Source: Valencia hispanica
Taxonomy: Eukaryota; Chordata; Actinopteri; Cyprinodontiformes; Valenciidae
DNA: 64,000 bases
Direction of reading: 5' to 3'
Assembly (NCBI GenBank): GCA_963556495.2
Contig: OY747705.1
Span: 27,277,501-27,341,500 of the forward strand
The position numbers were made by a program, and so were the translations under genes. The notes under the pieces were generated by a model. That model ran no database searches, was not told the DNA's origin, and was given only the letters and a program-made list of their open reading frames with translations. Shown here one piece after another: positions 57,423-64,000 of the stretch (its first letter is position 1; each line of letters opens with the position of its first letter).

Positions 57423-59219
57423 AAAGAGAAAGAGATCTGATCATGATGTAAAATTGCACAATACCACAATGTAATTTTTATAAGATACATGAAAAGATAA
57501 TAGCTGTGTGAGCTTAGATTTTATCAATCATTTATTAATGTAATGTGACTATGCAGGGGCTTTAAGAAGCCTGTTTTCCATGACAGATCTTTGATTAATC
57601 TTATAAGTAATGAATGATTGTTCACCACTTTAGCAGTTAATATAAAGATTATCTACTAAAGTTTTACTACCTGTTGTGACAGCCCGTATCAACAGCCAAT
57701 GTGCCTTCCTCAGAATCTTAGCACCTCACTGATACTAAAAAGAAGCTAGCTGAGTCTTTATTTCACAGTACCAATGTCCACTATGAACAAAGTGTCGTCA
57801 GTTTGCCTATTAGCACATGGAATGGTGCGTTCAATGAGTGAAAACCAATGACAATTTTACTTTTTTCCGTTATCATAATCACAGAAAATACCACAAAATA
57901 TTTCAATAAAATTGTACATCCAAATCGCTCATTAGTACTTCTTGGTTTGACTTTAAAAAGGGACACTTGCTGTAGACAGAACATATTCATATAATAAAAG
58001 GCTGAAAGATATAGGTTGTAAGTGAGTTTGCTTCCCAGTGCTCATTGAATATAAAATGGATCATAAATGTCATGAACGCCTTCCTAGGGTACCTGAACTC
58101 AGGCACATAGCAGAATGTTTATTGGTAAGCATCCTCGTGTTTTTGAATTTGAATATGCACTAGAAAATGAGGGAGCATGTTGCTGTCATGTGATGTTAAA
58201 TGGTGTTAGAAAGCATTAGCTCTATTGTGATCTTTGTTACCTCTTGTGTAGAAGAGTGATTTATTGTACTTATCTAGTTTTTGTTTTGTTTTCTGATTTT
58301 GGTCAACTCAAATATTCCCTTTCAAAGTGTTTATTCTGAAGAACAACTCTGGTCACTGGTCAAGGAGGTCTGCCTACAATAAAGCTCTCTTGTAGGGTGT
58401 GTGTGTGTTCTCTCTTGATTAAATAATTGAGTGGAAGTGATTTAGAGGTAGAAAGGTGAATAATGAGGGTTGTATAAATGTATTTGTTTCTTTTATTGAG
58501 TTTGAATTGTTAATTCATTAATTGTATAACTGAGCATTCAGATATTTCCATATATAAACATGTTCTGTTAATAATTTTGTTAATTTTTACTTTTTCAGAA
58601 GTGCACCGTGATAGGCTACCTAAACTGGGAGGGTGGTGCCTCATGGTGTATGTGTGTGTATATATAGGAGGTGCTTAAGAGCAATTTGTCCCTTAGGCTA
58701 CACAGGAGGAAGCTGAAATGTTTGTGTGTAGACTGTCCAAATAAATGGAGGAAGAGTTTCTACTTTACAAAACCTGCAAGTGGTCTTATTCTTCTTTTGC
58801 TCACATGTCGTCTTGGCACAAATGGGCTGAAGCAAAGGCTTTATTTCACAGGGTTTTCTCGGGGGAGGGAGCTGGTTCCAGCAAACCAGGGCATGTGCCT
58901 ACATATATGCATGATTATGACAATTAAAGGTATGCAGGCCTGCAATAATAGAGCTTAAAGAATGGGGAGACAAGCAACATATTCCTTTGGAAAGAGGAAT
59001 ATAGGCCATTATCGTTTTGAACAATTTTATTTTAGAGTGTAATTACCAAAATGAATAACAGTCTATTGGTCTGCTACTTTGACTATGCCCAGGGTGCAAA
59101 CTTTCAAGTGGCTATTTAAGAAGTGGAATGTGATTAATATCTGTTGATATTTAAGATGCAACTTGAAAAATATCTACTACTACAATGGTAGATTTTCAGG
59201 CTGCACATTTACCAGTGTA

Positions 59220-59995
59220 TTAGTAGATATTTAGTTTGCTACCTAAATATTTAGTTTATAAACTAAATAAAAACATTTAGCTTATAAACAAAAAATTAGT
59301 TTACAAATTAAATATTTAGCTCCAAACTAAACATTTAGCTTGTCAACTAAATATTTAGTCTACAAACTGAATATTTATGTCATGATCATTGTACCCTGTT
59401 ATGTTTCCTGCTCGCGCTCCTTGCCTCAGCAGCTGATTGGTCATTGTCTTCACTTGTGCCACTCCCTATATAAACACCTGCTCTCCTTCTGCTCAGTGTG
59501 AGATTTTCTGCTGTTACTGCCACAGTAACCACTAAATCCTTGACCCTGCCTGCTTTTGGCTGCTGCCATTGCATGATCCTATCTGACTCTTGTAAGCTGC
59601 CTCTCCTGTAACTGAACCACGCCTGTTACTGACCCTGATTCAAGTTTACAGGACTATGGATCCGTTTGCCAAGCCTCTTTACAACCCGTATATTACCCTG
59701 GCATGACCGTGGCTCACAAGAAACTGGATTCTGTGTGTTTATCTTCCAGACCAGCCAGCTGACCCAGTGGTTTGCAGACCTCTTCTTCCAGCATCGCTAT
59801 CACTTTAAATAAATCTTTGTAACTTTCTGGGCGTCTTCACTGTGTTTTGGGTTCTTGCTCTATTTATTTAGATTTTCCCTAAATATTACAATTTAACTTT
59901 CAACTAAATATGTATTTGGGAAGCTAAATATTTAGCTTTGAACTCAACATTTAGCTCAAAACTAAATACCTAGCTAATATGCAAATTTACTTGCT
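59220..59995. repeat. Degenerate ATATTTAG minisatellite
   Basis: Repeated words aaatatttagctt, aactaaatatttag and aacatttagctcaaaactaa recur roughly every 20-22 bp at 59225-59377 and again at 59880-59980. The units are diverged. The array is split by the LTR at 59378-59861. Confidence 0.75.
59378..59861 (+). mobile_element. Probable solo LTR (Gypsy-type)
   Basis: About 484 bp starting TGTCATGATCATTGTACC and ending near ttgctct, flanked by attta at 59373-59377 and 59862-59866. It has a TATA-like tccctatataaacacctg (59463-59480), then a GC-richer leader-like stretch, then tttaaataaatctttg (59804-59819) as a polyadenylation signal. No second LTR or gag/pol was found. The expected CA at the right edge is not present, so the exact border is uncertain. 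Confidence 0.65.
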
Positions 59996-61207
59996 GATAA
60001 GTGGACTACCCAAATAAAAGCTGGGTCTAGGGTATAGGTGTCTCATCCACAAGAAGTTGGCGTTTCAGAACACCATAAACGATCATGTCTGAAACTGGGT
60101 CCCAGAGTGGAGAAATCTCACAATGCCAGCTAAGTTGTGAGCTCTCCCGCATTTATTCTGAGGGGATGATGTGCAACTCTGTGATAAAGCAAACAAACAT
60201 GACACTGTACGGTGTTGTGGTTCTATAAAGCAAATGATGACCTTATAATGGATCCTAGAATACAATTTACTGTCCCTCTATCACCAACAGCAAAATATGG
60301 ATCCGGAGAACCACAGACATCATATGCTTTTGAATAAATCTCTCATTTGAAGCTAGATTTGTTGTGTTTGACACGAGGTTGACTCCGCATGCTCAGTGTT
60401 CTTTTCTGTATTTCTCTGGCAGTGTCACAGCACCATCAGTAGGCCCAGCATATGTACTGTAGCATTCTAAGCCGGTTTGTGTGAATCCATGTGGACAAAG
60501 GTTTGAATTATTGTGCTGCCGTTTTTACAGACTCTGTTTTTGAAACTGTAGCCATTTTGTGTCCGTGTAGAGCAGGTCTAAGTAATAGCTTCTATCTTGA
60601 AGCACATATCTTCTGAAACATCCAAGTCAAATGCTTATGAATACCTGCACAGACACACAAACTTGCACTTTACCCATGTAAAAAAATCACAAATGTTTCA
60701 TTTTAAGGTACATAATTAGCACATTATTTACCATCTTTCTTATTGTTGGAAAAATTGTATATAAGTTATCATTGATTTATGTAAAACTGCTGTTTGCTTT
60801 ACTGAGTGACTAATGTACTGGGGTCACAACTGAGTTAAAGAAGTCTTTGATGACATGTGAAGCTTTAAACTAATCACACCTACAACTGTTGAATGATCTT
60901 TGTAGTCTAATAAAAGGCAGACGTAGAAACAGCATTGGTGGAGAAAGCACTGAGCATGCTTGGTGTTTTTATCCCCTTGCCAAATTATCCAAGGTGCAAG
61001 TAAAATACGGAAGGTGTTTTTGTCTTTCCTCATTCTGTTCTTTGTGTTCTATGGTACTATTTACCTAACACTTATGCTTCTATGGACATTGTGCTATTGT
61101 TTTTATATTATATTTTTTTCAGTTTGTATCATTTTGTGTGTCTTGCTTCACATGTGGCAATATTACTGAGCTATTTTAATGCAGAAAGGAAAGCAAGAAT
61201 TTGATAG

Positions 61208-61475
61208 CTGTTTTAAACTGTGCTGTGCCTTACAAAAGTATTCACACCAGATCATGGCTGTAGGGTCTCAAACCAGGATTATTAAATAATATCCCAAGCT
61301 TTGCACAACATACAGAGCACTGCTCTCCAAACCTGCCAAAACATTGTCGTCGAACTATAATGACAAGAAGAGCACTAATCAGAATAGCAGCAAAGAGGCC
61401 CATGGCAGCTTTGCAGGCTTTTCTTCACAAGGGAGAGGTGAAAGTCAGAGTTAATGAAAAAAAATGCAAAGTTGG
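61208..61475 (+). mobile_element. Tc1 remnant
   Basis: Starts with gtgccttacaaaagtattca, a Tc1 end. It has tatcccaagctttgcacaac, gagcactgctctccaaacct and cagcaaagaggcccatggca, pieces of the paired domain region. All are broken. The flanks 59996-61207 and 61476-63018 show no gene or clear repeat. Confidence 0.65.
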
Positions 61476-63018
61476 CTGCTTTGGATAAAAGTATTTTAGG
61501 GGTCATGATAGCTCAGTCAATGCATATATCTAAGTCCAAAAGAGAATAGGTTGCAATAACTGTATTAGTGTATGCTGGAATATTAACGGTATCACTGTGA
61601 GCACTGAAATTACAGCACCACTGTGCCTTTGTCTTGGTTTTTACAATGGATTTCCTCCTTCGTCAGTAGAGACAGCAGTGAGTGACATGATTGTTGGGTA
61701 GAAGGAAGAGGAGGTATGATGCAACAAAGACCTCAAGCTATTACTGAACAAGGAGTCTTATGAAAATGCATCTAACATTTGCATTAGGTAAACAAATTTT
61801 GCAAACCAGAATAATTGCAGAAATCAATATAGTTTTCCATCCTAAAAGAATATGTGGAAACAAACCAGCTGTATTTAAACATAGCAAAACAATCTTGTTT
61901 ATTATTATTAATGTTTTTGCTGTTCTCCTCTTCATCACTGCACTACTCTGCTCAGCACGCCGAAGTAATATTTAGACATCGTCTCCTGACAGATCTGACA
62001 TCTTTGGAAGTTATGATCTCCATCTCTGTGATGGTGATCAACAGTGTCAGCTTGCAACAAATTGTCATTCAAACACAAGAAGACAAGGAGCAAAAATAAG
62101 AAAAACAAATACAATATGAGGGTAATTGAGAGTAGAAATGCAGGGATGAATCATTTGATCTAAATGCAGTACAGAAAGGTTTTGTCATGAATAAACTCAG
62201 CAGCTTGAATGAAGTGAAATAAATGCTGTGTAGACAAAGTGAGAAAACATCTTTTAAACAACTTTGCCTAATGGCCCTCAATGACACTGCAATCCTTATT
62301 CTCCGTTTTGCTTGAGAGACGCACTGTTTTGTGGCAACGAAAGGGGCTTTTCAGCGTGTCATCATTAATAATTCAAATTTGACAAACTGCTCTGACATTT
62401 ACACTGCACTGGGGTGTCTGTCTGACACTGACAGAGGGACAATAATGAAGCAAAGGGAGACCAGCTCTGCTGCAGCTGTGTGCTGATGCAATTAGAAAGG
62501 TTTAGGCTTAAAAAAAAGTGTCCAACCTTCACTGTTAAAACACTAATGGTTGAAGCTGTGATGACCTTTAGAGAAATCATCTAGAGTCCTTTAGTGGAGA
62601 TTGAGCTGCTTACAGCAGATACAACAATAGGTCACATCCTGTCAGCTAAAACGAAATGGATATGAATCACCAAAACGGGTTATTTAACGGTTTTAGTTTG
62701 CTTTTCTGCAATGTCTCTGTTTAGAGCTTCACACACTTTTAAGAGATGAAAGTGATTGTGCGAATGAGCAGCAAACAGACTTGGGTTTTAAAAATCTTGA
62801 GACCTGCAGTTCAGAAGGTTGTGAGCAAACTGATGAGTGAAAGTGTCAGAGGATGGCTAAGTGCAGAAGCTGTCGGAGCTGCAGATTTTTGCTGAGAGAT
62901 GCAACAGATTGTGGAAAGAGACCGTGTCAATGTTTTCCTGACCAGATTAGTACTGAGCCATATGTGGAGCATAATGGGAAAAAAAGAAAGACATAGGAGT
63001 CACATGTTCTGCTAGGAA

Positions 63019-63462
63019 GAAAGGAAGGAAGGAAGGAAGAGGAGGGAGAGAGGAGAAGAAGAAAAGATGCGAGGCAGCAGATAAAGAAGAAAGGTATGAA
63101 GGAAGGATAGAAGGAGGGACACGAAGGAAGGAAGGAAGGAAGGAAGGAAGGAAGGAAGGAAGGAAGGAAGGAAGGAAGGAAGGAAGGAAGGAAGGAAGGA
63201 AGGAAGGAAGGAAAGAAAGAAGGAAGGAAGGAAGGAAGGAAGGAAGGAAGGAAGGAAGGAAGGAAGGAAGGAAGGAAGGAAGGAAGAGGAGGGAGAGAGG
63301 AGAAGAAGAAAAGATGCGAGGCAGCAGATAAAGAAGAAAGGTATGAAGGAAGGATAGAAGGAGGGACACGAAGGAAGGAAGGAAGGAAGGAAGGAAGGAA
63401 GGAAGGAAGGAAGGAAGGAAGGAAGGAAGGAAGGAAGGAAGGAAGGAAGGAAGGAAGGAAGA
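63019..63462. repeat. (AAGG)n polypurine block with a 247-bp duplication
   Basis: Pure AAGG runs at about 63021-63038, 63123-63285 and 63369-63462 are separated by two apparently identical unique segments (63037-63123 and 63284-63370) carrying gatgcgaggcagcagataaa. The period is 247 bp. The whole 440 bp is nearly all purine on the plus strand. Long open frames on minus (repeats of LPSF) come from the repeat and are not genes. Confidence 0.97.
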
Positions 63463-63729
63463 CAAGTAATTTTCTTTGCAAAACGTTAACATTGTTTGAA
63501 GCTTTTAAGTTCCTTAGGCTAAGTTTAAAAGTGTGTGACGTTTCTTTTGAAAACAGTACCACCGACCATGAAAAAATATGTAATTAAACAACTTTTCACA
63601 AAATCTACTGAACTGAAGATGTTAGAGAACAAAAAGACTGTTTGCTCTGATAAAATAAAAATATTTTCCTCTTGGGAACAACAAGAACAATTGAAACACT
63701 GATGTCTAGGTCACTAGGTCTTGCAATAA

Positions 63730-64000
63730 ATGCCAACTTTTTTTACTGAAAAGATTCTGACAATTAGAGGGTCAATCTGTACATCCGTACCAAACCCATT
63801 ACCAATGTCATTACCCCTCGATACCAATGTAGAAAAAATGTCTGAATTCCAAAAACTAACCCAGACAAATCTTGATGAAATCATAAACCAGTTAAGCTCC
63901 TACAGTACTTGGCTGGTTTGAGTCTTACCTAAAGAACAGGGACTTCTTTGTCAGAACAGACAGAAATCACAAGACTCCATCCTGGTTTCCCCTCCTATTT
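63730..64000 (+). mobile_element. L2-like LINE, runs past the window end
   Basis: Reads FFTEKILTIRGSICTS (63733-63785) and FQKLTQTNLDEIINQLSSY (63850-63905), the L2 stretch before the RT. It then jumps to WFESYLKNRDFFVRTD (about 63909-63960), which normally lies after the first RT motifs, so an internal deletion is present. It continues beyond 64000. Confidence 0.75.

Noticed and set aside
58600..58800. A second LTR (TATA-like tatatataggagg and aaataaatgg)
   Set aside because: No inverted tips, target duplication or known LTR words. Simple AT-rich chance is enough.
59386..59574. Minus-strand open frame in the LTR
   Set aside because: Antisense of a regulatory LTR with no known domain.
62927..63562. 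Long minus-strand open frames of LPSF repeats
   Set aside because: They arise from reading the (AAGG)n repeat in any frame and have no start context or family.

Overview
The window looks like teleost fish chromosomal DNA. Three exons of a vertebrate voltage-gated calcium channel alpha-1 gene lie on the minus strand. They sit in AT-rich non-coding DNA loaded with fish-type repeats: L2-like LINEs, Tc1/mariner, hAT, PIF-Harbinger, TTAA-type DNA transposons, a DIRS-like tyrosine-recombinase retrotransposon, tRNA-derived SINEs, a solo LTR and long microsatellites. I cannot name the species.

The only host gene I can support is the 5' part of a CACNA1E-like gene (Cav2.3, R-type), read right to left. 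Exon 1 with the start codon is at 32128-31863, exon 2 at 12656-12551 and exon 3 at 12439-12300. Exons 2 and 3 are 106 and 140 bp, which from memory equals the mammalian CACNA1 exons. Intron 1 (31862-12657, 19206 bp) begins ATATCCTTT, ends AC and has TCCTTAAC just upstream, so it is a U12-type AT-AC intron. Intron 2 is an ordinary 111-bp GT-AG intron. Exon 4 was not found, so intron 3 runs off the left edge. Everything right of about 32.9 kb is upstream flank.

Layout: 0-3.4 kb, little beyond old SINE pieces. 3.5-8.7 kb, a nest of insertions: a long inverted-repeat pair encloses an L2 LINE, which is split by a hAT element with a perfect 8-bp target duplication and also carries an antisense SINE. 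11.7-12.2 kb, a MITE with about 38-bp inverted repeats next to exon 3. Intron 1 (12.7-31.9 kb) holds hAT pieces, a decayed Tc1/mariner, a TTAA-type element split by a Harbinger remnant (19.2-20.5 kb), a DIRS-like element split by an L2 that is itself split by a SINE (22.6-25.8 kb), and two L2 fragments around a young Tc1 (25.8-29.7 kb).

33-64 kb holds more decayed Tc1 copies, one of them (38.7-40.4 kb) interrupted by a DNA transposon carrying a short exon. It also has a TTAA MITE at 44.9 kb, a hAT split by L2 (46.4-48.2 kb), a Tc1 inserted in an older Tc1 (50.7-54.0 kb), a 49-bp inverted-repeat pair (55.2-55.9 kb), a (GATA)n array (57.3 kb), a solo LTR inside an ATATTTAG-type minisatellite (59.2-60.0 kb), a duplicated (AAGG)n block (63.0-63.5 kb) and an L2 that leaves the window on the right. 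No rRNA, tRNA gene, CRISPR array or operon is present. Every transposon reading frame I examined is broken or truncated.
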